64,000 bases of DNA from Novosphingobium sp. NDB2Meth1 (GCF_900117425.1 NZ_FPEH01000034.1:1-64000), one strand, 5' to 3'. Positions 49,226-57,704 are shown, numbered from the stretch's first letter. Translations and numbers: made by a program. The notes: generated by a model not told the origin, from the letters alone.

Positions 49226-50242
49226 TCACCCCATCGGATACATGATTTCCCGGCTCACGGCGTTGACTGCCTTCATCGCCTGGTCCGGCAGGACCAGATC
49301 GGCGGCGGCGAAGATCGGGGCGCATTGTTCTTCGGTGGTCACGCCGACGATGGTCGAGGCGACGAAATCGTGTTGCTTCGACCACGCGACCGCGAAAGTC
49401 ACCGGATCGAGGCCATGTTCCCGCGCGATGGCAGCAAAGCGTTCGGCTGAGGCGATCGACTTCTCGTTGACGAAGCGGCGGGCCATGCTCGCCTGGCGGC
49501 CGCCCATTTCGAGGTATTTCGAGAAGCGCGCGCCTTCGGGTTTGGCGCCGCCGCTGTACTTGCAGGCCAGCACGCCGCCGCCGATGGGCGAGTAGGGAAT
49601 GAGGCTCACGCCTTCCTTGCGGCAGACTTGCGCCAGTTCGTCCTCGAAGCGGCGGTTGTTGAGGCTGAAGTTGTTCTGGATCGTCTGGTAGCGCGCGGCG
49701 CCGACCGCCTTGGATGCCTCGATGGATTTCATCAGGCCCCATGAAGTCTCGTTCGAGCAGCCCAGAATACGCACCTTGCCGGCGCGGACCAGTTCATCGA
49801 GCGTTTCCATCGTCTCTTCGTAGGCGGTGTCGTGATCGGGCCAGTGGGTCTGGTAGAGATCGATGTAGTCGGTGCCGAGCTTCTTGAGGCTGTCTTCCAC
49901 CGCGCGGGTGATGTTGTGCCGGTCAAGCGCGGTCATGCCGTTGCGCTTGGGGCTCTTGAACCAGATGTGGCTGGGGCCGGAGACCTTGGTGGCAAGGATG
50001 ATCGCATCGCGCGGCTTGGTTTTCAGCCACTTGCCGACGATTTCTTCGGTGCGGCCGACCCACTTTACGTCGGGCGGCACGGGGTAGCCCTCGGCAGTGT
50101 CGTAGAAATTGATGCCGGCGTCATAGCTCATGTCGAGGATGCGCAGCGAGGTCGCTTCATCGGCCTGGCTGCCGAAGGTCATCGTCCCCATGCAGATATC
50201 GGAGACGACGATGGGGGACGTGCCGAGGCGGCGGTGTTGCAT
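49226..50242 (-). CDS. Aldo/keto reductase
   Basis: A 338-residue NADPH-dependent reductase of the AKR barrel fold. The catalytic tetrad is recognisable: Asp and Tyr in NFYDTAEGYP, Lys in LATKVSG and His in YQTHWPDH. The sequence resembles the Tas/YajO-type branch. The ATG at 50242 is favoured by similarity at MQHRRLGTSPIVVSDICMGT; a start 57 bases upstream would add an unlike extension. The substrate is unknown. Confidence 0.9.
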   Translation of the reverse strand: MQHRRLGTSPIVVSDICMGTMTFGSQADEATSLRILDMSYDAGINFYDTAEGYPVPPDVKWVGRTEEIVGKWLKTKPRDAIILATKVSGPSHIWFKSPKRNGMTALDRHNITRAVEDSLKKLGTDYIDLYQTHWPDHDTAYEETMETLDELVRAGKVRILGCSNETSWGLMKSIEASKAVGAARYQTIQNNFSLNNRRFEDELAQVCRKEGVSLIPYSPIGGGVLACKYSGGAKPEGARFSKYLEMGGRQASMARRFVNEKSIASAERFAAIAREHGLDPVTFAVAWSKQHDFVASTIVGVTTEEQCAPIFAAADLVLPDQAMKAVNAVSREIMYPMG

Positions 50243-50341
50243 GTGCGATGGGCTCCCAGAGGTTTTCGGGAAGGTGGCGCGGGCACGTGGGCCGGTCAAG
50301 CGGCGGCTGGGCTAGCGAAAGTGGGAAGACACCTCTCCCAA

Positions 50342-50365
50342 CCCTCTCCCTTGAAGGTGAGAGGG
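50342..50365. repeat. Short palindromic hairpin (CCCTCTC/GAGAGGG)
   Basis: CCCTCTC (50342-50348) and GAGAGGG (50359-50365) form a 7-bp stem immediately after the stop of the minus-strand small gene. It resembles common intergenic CTCTCCC/GGGAGAG repeats and could also end that transcript, although no T-run follows. Confidence 0.45.
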
Positions 50366-50509
50366 CTATCGGTGCGGGCGCTTGCCGATCAGCCACCACA
50401 GCGCAGTTGCAGCGAGCAGGGCGGCTGTCGCGATCAGCGCGGCGATCACGGCGCCGCCGGTGAGCAGGCTGGTGAGGAGCGCGATGAGGATTTCGAGGCT
50501 GGTCCTCAT
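50366..50509 (-). CDS. Predicted 47-residue single-pass membrane protein
   Basis: A short open frame starting MRTSLEILIALLTSLLTGG and ending WWLIGKRPHR. One long hydrophobic segment is followed by a positively charged C-terminus, as in small membrane proteins. AGGG lies 8 bases before the ATG at 50509. It lies between the aldo/keto reductase and the divergent helicase gene and has a hairpin directly after its stop. No function is recognised. Confidence 0.5.
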   Translation of the reverse strand: MRTSLEILIALLTSLLTGGAVIAALIATAALLAATALWWLIGKRPHR

Positions 50510-50565
50510 GGTGGTGGCCCTAGCATGGATTGCAGCAGGCTTAGAGGGTGCTTAGGGCAACGCGT

Positions 50566-53076
50566 GTGAGTGACCTTCCGATCCATGCTATTTTGCCACA
50601 GTTGCTGGAGGCGCTGCGTGCCGGCCCCGCTGCGGTGCTGATCGCGCCACCCGGGGCGGGCAAGACGACCGCAGTGGCACCAGTGCTGATCCGTGAGCCC
50701 TGGTGCACGGGGCAGGTGATCGTGCTCTCGCCCCGGCGCGTGGCGGCGCGGGCGGCGGCGGAGCGGATGGCGGAATTGCTGGGCGAAGCGGCCGGCGAGA
50801 CGGTGGGCTATGTCACCCGGCTCGATGCCAAGCGCGGCCCTCGTACGCGGATCGTGGTGATGACAGAGGCGATTTTCGTCTCCCAGCTGCTCGCCGATCC
50901 GGAGCTCGACGGCGTTTCGGCGGTGCTGTTCGACGAGGCGCACGAGCGCGGGCTGGGGAGCGATCTGGCGCTGGCCTTGGCGATCGAGGCGCAGGGCGTG
51001 CTGCGCGATGATCTGCGGCTGCTGGTGATGTCCGCGACGCTCGATGGCGCGCGGTTTGCGCGGCTGCTGAATGATTGCCCGGTGGTGGAGAGCGAAGGCA
51101 AGGCGCATCCCTTGGCGATCCGCTGGCTGGGTTCGCGGCCCGACTTGAAGCCCGAACAGGCCGTGGCCAGTGCGGTTGTGCAGGCGTGGGGCGAGGAGCA
51201 GGGCGATATCCTCGCCTTCCTGCCGGGCGTCGCGCAAATCGAGCGCTGTGCGGACCTGCTGGCGGAGCGCCTGCCAAAAGCTCTGGTGCTGCCGCTCCAC
51301 GGGCAAGTGGAACCCGCCGGGCAGCGCGCGGCGATCCGGCGTGACCCGCAAGGGCGACGGCGGGTGGTGCTGGCGACGAGCATTGCCGAGACCTCGCTGA
51401 CGCTGGACGGCGTGCGGATCGTGATCGATGCGGGGCTTTCGCGGCGGTCGGAGTTCGACAAGGCGGCGGGCGTCTCGCGGCTGGTGACGGTGCGGGCAAG
51501 CCAGGCCTCGGCGGCACAGCGCGCGGGCCGTGCGGCGCGACAGGGGCCGGGCGTGGCCTACCGGCTGTGGGAAGAGGCGGCCCACGCGGGGCGCGAGGCG
51601 TTCGATCCGCCGGAAATCCTGACGAGTGACCTCACTCCGCTGGCGCTGACTTTGGCGCAGTGGGGGGCTGGCGATCCGGCAGCGATGGCGTGGATCGATC
51701 CGCCGCCTGCGGCTGCAATGGCGGCGGCGTGGGGAGCTTTGGCGGCGCTTGGTGCGCTCGATGCTGGCGGGCAGATTACGCCGCATGGGCGGGCGATGGC
51801 AGCACTGCCGATGGAACCGGCCTTGGCGCATATGCTGCTGTACGCGGCGGCGCGAGGGCAGGCGGAGGATGCGGCGCGGCTCGCGCTGCTGCTGCAGGAG
51901 CGAGGGCTGGGCGGGCGCGGCGAGGATCTGGCGCAGCGGCTGGAGCGCTGGGGGCGCGAGCGTGGCGGACAGGCGGACGCATCGCGCAAGCTGGCGGAGC
52001 GCTGGGCGGCAAGTGCGGCGAAGGTGCTTCGACAGGCTCAGCACGAGCGGTCTCAGTCCGGTAAGAGCACCAAGCCCGCTCATGCTGAGCTTGTCGAAGC
52101 ATCAGGCGCGGCCTTGCCGCTCGGCGTGCTGCTCGCTGAGGCCTTTCCGGACCGGATCGCGCGGGCGAGGGGTGCGAGCGGGGAGGAATGGCTTGCCTCG
52201 GGCGGGCGGGGCTATCGGCTCGATCCGGCGAGTTCGCTGGTCCGCGCGCCGTGGCTGGTGATCGGCGATGCGCAGGGCGAGGCCAAGGGTGCGCGGATCA
52301 CGGCGGCGCTGGCGCTGGATGAGGCCGAAGTCACGCGGCACCTCGCGCACCGGATCGAGGCGCGCCATGCGTTGACGTGGAATGGGTCCGAGGGACGCAT
52401 CGAGGCGCGGCTGGAGCGGCGGCTGGGCGCGATCGTGCTGGCGCGGGTGCCTGATCCGGCGCCGCCTGCAGAGGCGGTCGAGGCGCTGCTGCTGGAGCAG
52501 CTCAGGGCCGACGGGCTGGGGCTGCTGCCGCTGAGCGACAAGGCCTTGGCGCTGATCGAACGCGCGCGGTACGCGGGGCTTGCGGCGCTCTCCGAGGAGG
52601 CCTTGCTGGCTGAGGCGGAGCAATGGCTGGGGCCGCTACTCGCAGGTCGGCGCGATTTCCAGATCGGCGCGGGAAAACTGCATGACGCGCTGCTGGGGCG
52701 GCTCGACTGGAATGCGCGGAGCACGCTCGACCGGCTGGCACCGGCGGAGTTCACGTCTCCTGCTGGAACCAGCCATGCGATCGACTACGCGCATGAAGGC
52801 GGGCCCGCGGTGGAGCTCAGGGTGCAGGCGCTGTTCGGGCTGGACCGGCATCCCACGGTGGGTGATCCGCCGCGTCCGCTGCTGCTTTCGCTGACCTCGC
52901 CGGGGCAGAAGCCGATCCAGACGACGGCTGACTTGCCGGGCTTCTGGCGCGGATCGTGGCGCGATGTGGTGAAGGACATGAAGGGCCGCTACCCCAAGCA
53001 CCGCTGGCCTGACGCGCCGTGGGAGGAAGAGGCGAGTCTCAGGACCAAGAACGCGTTCGCGGCGGGGAAGCGCTAG
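50566..53076 (+). CDS. hrpB: ATP-dependent helicase HrpB
   Basis: An 836-residue DEAH-box helicase. Walker A is APPGAGKTT (27-35), Walker B is FDEAHERG, then SATLDG, and the C-terminal HrpB domain closes with RYPKHRWPDAPW. The function of HrpB in these bacteria is undefined, probably RNA processing. The start is GTG at 50566 with AGGG upstream; another GTG at 50548 is possible. Residues about 487-512 (LRQAQHERSQSG to AHAELVEAS) are a translated palindromic repeat inserted in frame between two conserved parts. Confidence 0.9.
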   Translation: MSDLPIHAILPQLLEALRAGPAAVLIAPPGAGKTTAVAPVLIREPWCTGQVIVLSPRRVAARAAAERMAELLGEAAGETVGYVTRLDAKRGPRTRIVVMTEAIFVSQLLADPELDGVSAVLFDEAHERGLGSDLALALAIEAQGVLRDDLRLLVMSATLDGARFARLLNDCPVVESEGKAHPLAIRWLGSRPDLKPEQAVASAVVQAWGEEQGDILAFLPGVAQIERCADLLAERLPKALVLPLHGQVEPAGQRAAIRRDPQGRRRVVLATSIAETSLTLDGVRIVIDAGLSRRSEFDKAAGVSRLVTVRASQASAAQRAGRAARQGPGVAYRLWEEAAHAGREAFDPPEILTSDLTPLALTLAQWGAGDPAAMAWIDPPPAAAMAAAWGALAALGALDAGGQITPHGRAMAALPMEPALAHMLLYAAARGQAEDAARLALLLQERGLGGRGEDLAQRLERWGRERGGQADASRKLAERWAASAAKVLRQAQHERSQSGKSTKPAHAELVEASGAALPLGVLLAEAFPDRIARARGASGEEWLASGGRGYRLDPASSLVRAPWLVIGDAQGEAKGARITAALALDEAEVTRHLAHRIEARHALTWNGSEGRIEARLERRLGAIVLARVPDPAPPAEAVEALLLEQLRADGLGLLPLSDKALALIERARYAGLAALSEEALLAEAEQWLGPLLAGRRDFQIGAGKLHDALLGRLDWNARSTLDRLAPAEFTSPAGTSHAIDYAHEGGPAVELRVQALFGLDRHPTVGDPPRPLLLSLTSPGQKPIQTTADLPGFWRGSWRDVVKDMKGRYPKHRWPDAPWEEEASLRTKNAFAAGKR
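52025..52101. repeat. Palindromic repeat inserted in frame within hrpB
   Basis: Two 26-base arms (52025-52050 and 52076-52101) are inverted copies matching at 24 positions, with a 25-base spacer. The core TTCGACAGGCTCAGCACGAG and its partner encode LRQAQHER and AHAELVEAS, a peptide pair recurrent in sphingomonad proteins because this repeat is widespread. One of the two arm differences still allows a G-T pair. Confidence 0.85.
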
Positions 53077-53089
53077 CTCTCCCCTCCTC

Positions 53090-53160
53090 CCGTTCGTGTC
53101 GATCGAAGTCGAGACACCAGGCGCCGGGTATGGTGTCTCGACTTCGCTCGACAGGAACGG
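53090..53160. repeat. Intergenic palindromic repeat, 30-bp arms
   Basis: Arms at 53090-53119 and 53131-53160 are inverted copies with 28 of 30 positions matching and an 11-base spacer. The core GTCGAGACACCA is on one side and TGGTGTCTCGAC on the other. It begins 13 bases after the hrpB stop and may help end that transcript. Confidence 0.8.
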
Positions 53161-53226
53161 CTTCAGGTGTCGTTTCGGGTCTGTCCCGGCTTGATTTCAA
53201 AGCCGATTCGTGAGCATGGGGCGCTC

Positions 53227-53505
53227 ATGTCTGCACGCATCTACCAGCGCCCGAAGAATGCCATGCAATCGGGCAAGTCGCGCACCGATCAGTGGGTGCT
53301 TGAGTTCGCTCCGGCAGAGGCGCGCAAGCCTGATCCGCTGATGGGCTGGGCCGGTTCGGGCGATACGCAAGTGCAAGTGGTGCTGACGTTCGCTTCGGCG
53401 GAGGAAGCCAAGGCCTATGCCGACAAGTATGGCATTGCCGCCCATGTCAGCCCGGTGCCGCCGAAGCGCCTCAAACTGCAGAGCTACGCGGACAATTTCC
53501 GGTAA
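53227..53505 (+). CDS. ETC complex I subunit, NDUFS4-like
   Basis: A 92-residue protein matching the NDUFS4/accessory complex I subunit family, with ARIYQRPKNAMQSGKSRTDQ at the start, then WVLEF, GWAGSGDT, FASAEEAKAYADKYG and a basic C-terminus RLKLQSYADNF. It would bind the peripheral arm of NADH dehydrogenase in the cytoplasm. The ATG at 53227 is chosen because the family begins there. It is free-standing, away from the nuo operon, as usual in alphaproteobacteria. Confidence 0.87.
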   Translation: MSARIYQRPKNAMQSGKSRTDQWVLEFAPAEARKPDPLMGWAGSGDTQVQVVLTFASAEEAKAYADKYGIAAHVSPVPPKRLKLQSYADNFR

Positions 53506-53514
53506 GGGGAATTA

Positions 53515-53586
53515 CCCCTCCGTCTGCCCTGCGGGCTGCCACTTCCCCATTTGTCCCTTCGACACACTCAGGGAAAAATGGGGAGG
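53515..53586. repeat. Intergenic palindromic repeat, family 1 copy B
   Basis: A 72-bp relative of the element at 26329-26390, with the same order: CCCCTCCGTC, a GCCC/GGGC hairpin, then CTTCCCCATTT pairing with AAATGGGGAGG (53576-53586). The loop is longer and contains CCTTCGACACACTCAGG. It lies between the complex I subunit gene and the SRP RNA gene. Confidence 0.75.
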
Positions 53587-53633
53587 GCTCGGACAGCATT
53601 GCTTTTTTCATCGACCGTCGCCATATGCGGCGC

Positions 53634-53722
53634 GGGAGTCGGGCGGACGTTAGCTGTCGCCAACCTGGTCAGGTCCGGAAGGAAGCAGCCACAACGATGT
53701 GCGGCGGGTCGCCCGGCTCCTT
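53634..53722 (+). ncRNA. ffs: Signal recognition particle RNA (4.5S type)
   Basis: The universally conserved SRP core is present as GGTCAGGTCCGGAAGGAAGC with CAGCC after it (about 53668-53692). The ends pair as GGAGTCGGGCG with CGCCCGGCTCC, closing a single long hairpin of about 88 bases. It binds Ffh for co-translational targeting. Position just upstream of dnaX-ybaB is a recurring alphaproteobacterial arrangement. The exact ends are estimated from the pairing. Confidence 0.93.
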
Positions 53723-54213
53723 CAATCCCCTCCCGCAATACCCTTCATGCGTGAGCGCGCTTCATTGCGTGATCCGGTCGCGGGCACCGTGCCGCTGACT
53801 TTGCCGAGGCCGAAGGGTACCATGTTGCCGTAGATCGTCTCGCTGCCATGTTCGGGCACGACGTAGGTCTCGTGGAAGATGCCGACCGTGCCGTCATTGC
53901 CGATGGCTTTGTTGAACGCGGTCCAGGCAGGCCAGTGCTTTTTTTCGCGGGCGCGGGCGTAGGCCTCAAGGGCATCGAAATCGCGCCAGTATTGCAGCAG
54001 GACGACCGTGCGGGCGCTGCGCAGCAGGAACTCATAGCCGAGGAATCCGCTTGCGGGATCGCGCGAGACTTCGGCGAGCATCGGGCCCATCGCCTGAAAC
54101 ACCGGCCACCATTTGCGCACTTTGTGGAAGTGGTTGATCCGCATGCCGATCACGAAGACGACGAGGGGGCCCTGATGGGCGGCGGTCATCCGGCCGGGAG
54201 TGATGGTGCTCAT
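53722..54213 (-). CDS. DUF4188 domain protein
   Basis: A 163-residue protein of the DUF4188 family, thought to have a dimeric alpha/beta-barrel monooxygenase-like fold (VVFVIGMRINHFHKVRKWWP, then LLQYWRDFDALEAYAR). The function is unknown. It is convergent with the SRP RNA gene, with its stop at the RNA's 3' edge, and divergent from dnaX. Confidence 0.8.
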   Translation of the reverse strand: MSTITPGRMTAAHQGPLVVFVIGMRINHFHKVRKWWPVFQAMGPMLAEVSRDPASGFLGYEFLLRSARTVVLLQYWRDFDALEAYARAREKKHWPAWTAFNKAIGNDGTVGIFHETYVVPEHGSETIYGNMVPFGLGKVSGTVPATGSRNEARSRMKGIAGGD

Positions 54214-54309
54214 GAGGGGAGGGTTCTCCGTTGACGGCTGCGAGTCAATCCCCGACCAGTTGGGGCAGGGGGCTTCGACAATTGGCGAGAGGTGGCCTAA
54301 TCAGGGGAC

Positions 54310-56124
54310 ATGGTCGATTCCACCGACATGTTTGGCGATCCGATTGCGGACGAGCCCGAAGACGACGCGCCCTCGGCTGCGGAACTGGAGGCGGCCGGGC
54401 AGGGTTCGATGTTCGGCGATCCTGCACCCGGGCCTGCACCCGCTGTGCGCGAGGAGCACGCTCCGCCGCCGGTGGCCGCGCCCGCGCCGTCCGGCCAGCC
54501 CTACCGCGTGCTCGCGCGCAAGTATCGTCCGCAGACCTTTGCCGAACTAATCGGGCAGGACGCGATGGTCCAGACGCTGGGCAATGCGATCCGGCGCGGG
54601 CGGCTGGCGCATGCCTTCCTGATGACCGGCGTGCGCGGGGTGGGCAAGACCTCGACCGCGCGCCTGATCGCCAAGGCTCTTAATTGCATCGGGCCGGACG
54701 GGCAGGGCGGCCCGACGATCGATCCCTGCGGCCGGTGCGAGCCTTGTGTCGCGATTGCCGAGGGGCGGCATATCGACGTGATCGAGATGGACGCCGCGAG
54801 CCATACCGGCGTCGACGACGTGCGCGAGATCATCGAGGCGGTACGCTATGCGGCGGTTTCGGCGCGCTACAAGATCTACATCATCGACGAAGTTCACATG
54901 CTTAGCCGCAACGCGTTCAACGCTTTGCTGAAGACGCTGGAAGAGCCGCCCGCGCATGTGAAGTTCCTCTTCGCGACGACTGAAGTCGACAAGCTGCCGG
55001 TGACGGTGCTCTCCCGCTGCCAGCGCTTCGACTTGCGGCGCATCCAGACGCCCGTGCTGGCCGCGCATTTCGGCAAGGTCTGTGATGCCGAGCAGGTCCA
55101 GGCCGAGGACGAAGCGCTGGCGATGATCGCGGCGGCGGCGGAAGGCTCTGTGCGCGACGGGCTGTCGATCCTCGATCAGGCGATCAGCCATGCGGACATG
55201 GCAGGCGGCGGGGCCGTGACGGCGGAGCAGGTCCGCGAAATGCTGGGCCTCGCCGACAAGACCATGCAGCGCCGCCTGTTCGCTGCGGTGATTGGCGGCA
55301 AGGGCGATGCAGTGCTCGACGAAGTGGCGAGCCAGTTCGCGCTGGGGATCGAACCCACCGCGATGATGCGTGCCCAGCTTGATCTCGTGCACAAGGTGAC
55401 GGTGGCGCAGATTTCCGGCGCGGCAGATGCGCGTTCCGCCGAAGAGCGCGAGGCGCTGGAAGGCTGGGCGAAGAAGCTCGGCGCGGGCGCGCTCCACCGG
55501 CTGTGGCAGCTGCTGCTCAAAGGCTACGAGGAAGTGCGCGGCGCGCCCGACCCGCTGGTAGCGGCGCAGATGGCGTTGCTGCGGGTGATGCACGCCGCTG
55601 ACCTTCCCGATCCGGGCGGGCTGATCAAACAGCTCGAAGCCTTTGCAGCCAATCCGCCGGCGGTGCAGATGGCTGCGCCTGCGGGGACGGCAGCGCCTGT
55701 AGCTGCGGCACCGGCGAGTGCAGAGATGATGCTGGCGCAGTGGGAACAGCTCGTCGAACAGGTCGAGCAGATTTCGCCGCTGATCGGTTCTTCGATGCGG
55801 CTTTCGGTGCGGGTAGTTTCGTTGAAGCCGGGGCATCTGGTCTACGCACTGGCGGCGGGCATTCCGGGCGATCCGACGCAGGACATGCGGCGCGGGCTCG
55901 AAGGCGCGACGGGCGGGCACTGGCAGGTCGAGCGCAGCATGGACCTCGCCAGCGCTGCTCCCAGCCTTGAGGAAGCCCGCGCCGAAGCAGCAGCACGGGC
56001 GGAGGCGGCGCTGCGTGAAGACCCCCTGGTGCGCGCGGCCTATGCCGCGTTTCCGGGGGCTGAAATGATCGACGAGAGCGCTATATCGGCGCCCGAACGA
56101 AAATCCTGGAGTAAACGCGCATGA
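54310..56124 (+). CDS. dnaX: DNA polymerase III subunit gamma/tau
   Basis: A 604-residue clamp-loader ATPase. An Asp/Glu- and Ala/Pro-rich extension of about 65 residues precedes YRVLARKYRPQTFAELIGQ. Walker A is GVGKTSTAR (about 110-118), the zinc site includes CGRCEPC (about 140-146), and DEVHMLS is Walker B with FATTEVDKLPVTVLSRCQRF as sensor (its last part, VLSRCQRF). The C-terminal tau part is present. I see no evident frameshift site for gamma. GGGG precedes the ATG. The stop overlaps the ybaB start (ATGA at 56121-56124). Confidence 0.96.
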   Translation: MVDSTDMFGDPIADEPEDDAPSAAELEAAGQGSMFGDPAPGPAPAVREEHAPPPVAAPAPSGQPYRVLARKYRPQTFAELIGQDAMVQTLGNAIRRGRLAHAFLMTGVRGVGKTSTARLIAKALNCIGPDGQGGPTIDPCGRCEPCVAIAEGRHIDVIEMDAASHTGVDDVREIIEAVRYAAVSARYKIYIIDEVHMLSRNAFNALLKTLEEPPAHVKFLFATTEVDKLPVTVLSRCQRFDLRRIQTPVLAAHFGKVCDAEQVQAEDEALAMIAAAAEGSVRDGLSILDQAISHADMAGGGAVTAEQVREMLGLADKTMQRRLFAAVIGGKGDAVLDEVASQFALGIEPTAMMRAQLDLVHKVTVAQISGAADARSAEEREALEGWAKKLGAGALHRLWQLLLKGYEEVRGAPDPLVAAQMALLRVMHAADLPDPGGLIKQLEAFAANPPAVQMAAPAGTAAPVAAAPASAEMMLAQWEQLVEQVEQISPLIGSSMRLSVRVVSLKPGHLVYALAAGIPGDPTQDMRRGLEGATGGHWQVERSMDLASAAPSLEEARAEAAARAEAALREDPLVRAAYAAFPGAEMIDESAISAPERKSWSKRA

Positions 56125-56456
56125 AGTCGATGGAAGAGATGATCCAGGCCGCGCAGGCCGCTGCCCAGACCATCCAGAAGCAGATGGAGGACGCGCAGGG
56201 CAAGCTCGACCAGATCGAGGTGGAAGGCGTTGCCGGCGGCGGGCTCGTGAAGATTCGCGCGTCCGCCAAGGGCCGCGTGATCGGCGTGGCGATCGACGAC
56301 AGCCTGATGGACAAGGCGGAGAAGGGCATTCTCGAAGACCTGATCGCGGCTGCCTTCAACGATTGCCGTCAGCGCGCCGATGCTGCGGCGGCAGAAGAAA
56401 TGCAGAAGGTGCAGATGGCGGCCGGCATTCCGCCTGGCTTCAAGCTGCCGTTCTGA
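56121..56456 (+). CDS. YbaB/EbfC family nucleoid-associated protein
   Basis: A 111-residue DNA-binding protein of the YbaB/EbfC family, a homodimer with a tweezer-like shape. The pattern MIQAAQAAAQTIQKQMEDAQ, then VEGVAGGGLVKIRASAKGRV and EEMQKVQMAAGIPPGFKLPF, is typical. It is translationally coupled to dnaX, the standard dnaX-ybaB(-recR) arrangement, but no recR follows here. Confidence 0.95.
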   Translation: MKSMEEMIQAAQAAAQTIQKQMEDAQGKLDQIEVEGVAGGGLVKIRASAKGRVIGVAIDDSLMDKAEKGILEDLIAAAFNDCRQRADAAAAEEMQKVQMAAGIPPGFKLPF

Positions 56457-56555
56457 GCGGGCACTTCGGCGCTACCCGTTGCAAGCACGGGCTGGCGCAG
56501 AGGTGTCACACCCGCTATACAAATGTGTAACAATATCTGGACGGGTGACTGGCGC

Positions 56556-56659
56556 ATGCCCGTTCGCCGCATGAAGGTCGTTTCCCCCTGAGCGCACTCT
56601 CCCTGCTTGCTGCGGCCGCTCTGGCCAGTGCCCCGCCTGCCGATGGTTCGGTCCCGACC
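56556..56659 (+). other. mlaA: Orphaned signal-peptide start of the mlaA-like gene, out of frame by one base
   Basis: ATG at 56556 (and 56571) opens MPVRRMKVVSP and then stops at TGA after the C5 run at 56584-56588. If that run had one more C, the reading would continue as LSALSLLAAAALASAPPADG into the downstream MlaA frame, giving a complete export signal. The downstream frame is open back to 56549 but has no ATG before 56660. This points to a single-base deletion, real or a sequencing error. Confidence 0.6.
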
Positions 56660-57643
56660 ATGCCTGCCGCGCAGGCTGCCGAACCGGCGGCGCCGGTATC
56701 TGGCAAGACCTCAACGCAGGAGCCGCTTCCTCCGCTGCCGGGCGAGATCGTCGTGTCGGGGTCGGTCAAGGCACCGCCCGAGGACCCGCTCGCGAAGGCG
56801 AACGAGACCAGCTACGAAGTCCTGCAGAAGGCTGACGATCTGGTCGTCGGGCCGGTCGCGAACGGTTATCAGAAGACGGTGCCGCGCCCGCTACGCATGG
56901 CCTTGCGCAACTTCATCCGCAACGTGCGCGAACCGGTGGTGGCAGCAGCTTTCCTGCTGGAACTCAAGCCCGGCAAGATGTTCGAGACGGTGGGCCGGTT
57001 CGGCATCAATTCTACCATCGGCCTCGGCGGCACCATCGACTTGGCGCGCAGCAAGCCGTTCAACCTGCCTTACCGCCAGAACGGCCTTGCCAACGTGCTT
57101 GGCTATTACGGCGTCGGGCCGGGACCCTACCTGTTTCTGCCGCTCGTCGGCCCGACGACGGTGCGTGACCTGTTCGGCCTCGTTGCGGACAGGCTGGCGG
57201 TGCCGCTGGCCGTGGGCACGCCGTTTGACAAGCCGTGGTATGCGCTCCCGATGGGCGTCATCGACGCGCTCGACTATCGCAACGAGGCGGATGAGGATTT
57301 CCGCCGCCTGCGCAATGCGGCCGATCCCTATTCGACCTACCGGCGTGTCTATCTGCAATCGCGCATCGACCAGATCGAGGCGCTGCACGGGCGTGGGCCG
57401 CTGGCGAAGGGCCAGACCCGCTATGGCCCGTTCGCGCGGCCTATCGGGGCTGCGGCGGATCCGGTTTCGGCGGCCGAGAAGCGGGTGATCGAGAAGGAGG
57501 ACGCCGCAGCCGGTGCGGACGCGACGCCGACGCAGCCAGCGGCGCCTGTCGTGGCACCTGAACCGCCTGCGCCTCCTGCGCCGCCGCCGCCACCTCAGCC
57601 TCCGGTGTTCATTTCGCAGCCGGTGGTGCAGCCGATCCCCTGA
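56660..57643 (+). CDS. mlaA: MlaA/VacJ family outer-membrane lipid-asymmetry protein, signal peptide apparently lost by frameshift
   Basis: A 327-residue reading (longer if the upstream frameshift is repaired). The MlaA domain spans about 40-250: DPLAKANETSYEVLQKADDL, then VPRPLRMALRNFIRNVREP, GRFGINSTIGLGG and GVGPGPYLFLPLVGPTTVRD with the family GPY/LPL motif. The C-terminus is a Pro-rich tail. MlaA removes mislocalised phospholipids from the outer leaflet. Starting at 56660 leaves no export signal, so the true start is likely at 56556 or 56571. No lipobox cysteine is seen even in the repaired signal. Confidence 0.85.
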   Translation: MPAAQAAEPAAPVSGKTSTQEPLPPLPGEIVVSGSVKAPPEDPLAKANETSYEVLQKADDLVVGPVANGYQKTVPRPLRMALRNFIRNVREPVVAAAFLLELKPGKMFETVGRFGINSTIGLGGTIDLARSKPFNLPYRQNGLANVLGYYGVGPGPYLFLPLVGPTTVRDLFGLVADRLAVPLAVGTPFDKPWYALPMGVIDALDYRNEADEDFRRLRNAADPYSTYRRVYLQSRIDQIEALHGRGPLAKGQTRYGPFARPIGAAADPVSAAEKRVIEKEDAAAGADATPTQPAAPVVAPEPPAPPAPPPPPQPPVFISQPVVQPIP

Positions 57644-57675
57644 GCAGGGCTATATCGGGCCCTCGTCCGCGCGTT

Positions 57676-57704
57676 CTTGGGATTGGGCCGGTTTACTCCA
57701 CAAT
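57676..57704 (+). promoter_or_regulatory. Possible RpoH-type heat-shock promoter of lon
   Basis: CTTG (57676-57679) and CCACAAT (57698-57704) are 18 bases apart, a fair match to the alphaproteobacterial sigma-32 pattern CTTG-N17/18-CCYATNT. It lies about 100 bases before the lon ATG. Lon is usually heat-inducible, but the -10 match is imperfect. Confidence 0.35.

Noticed and set aside
54310..56124. Programmed frameshift in dnaX giving a short gamma form
   Set aside because: No A-rich slippery heptamer with a following hairpin was seen at the expected place.
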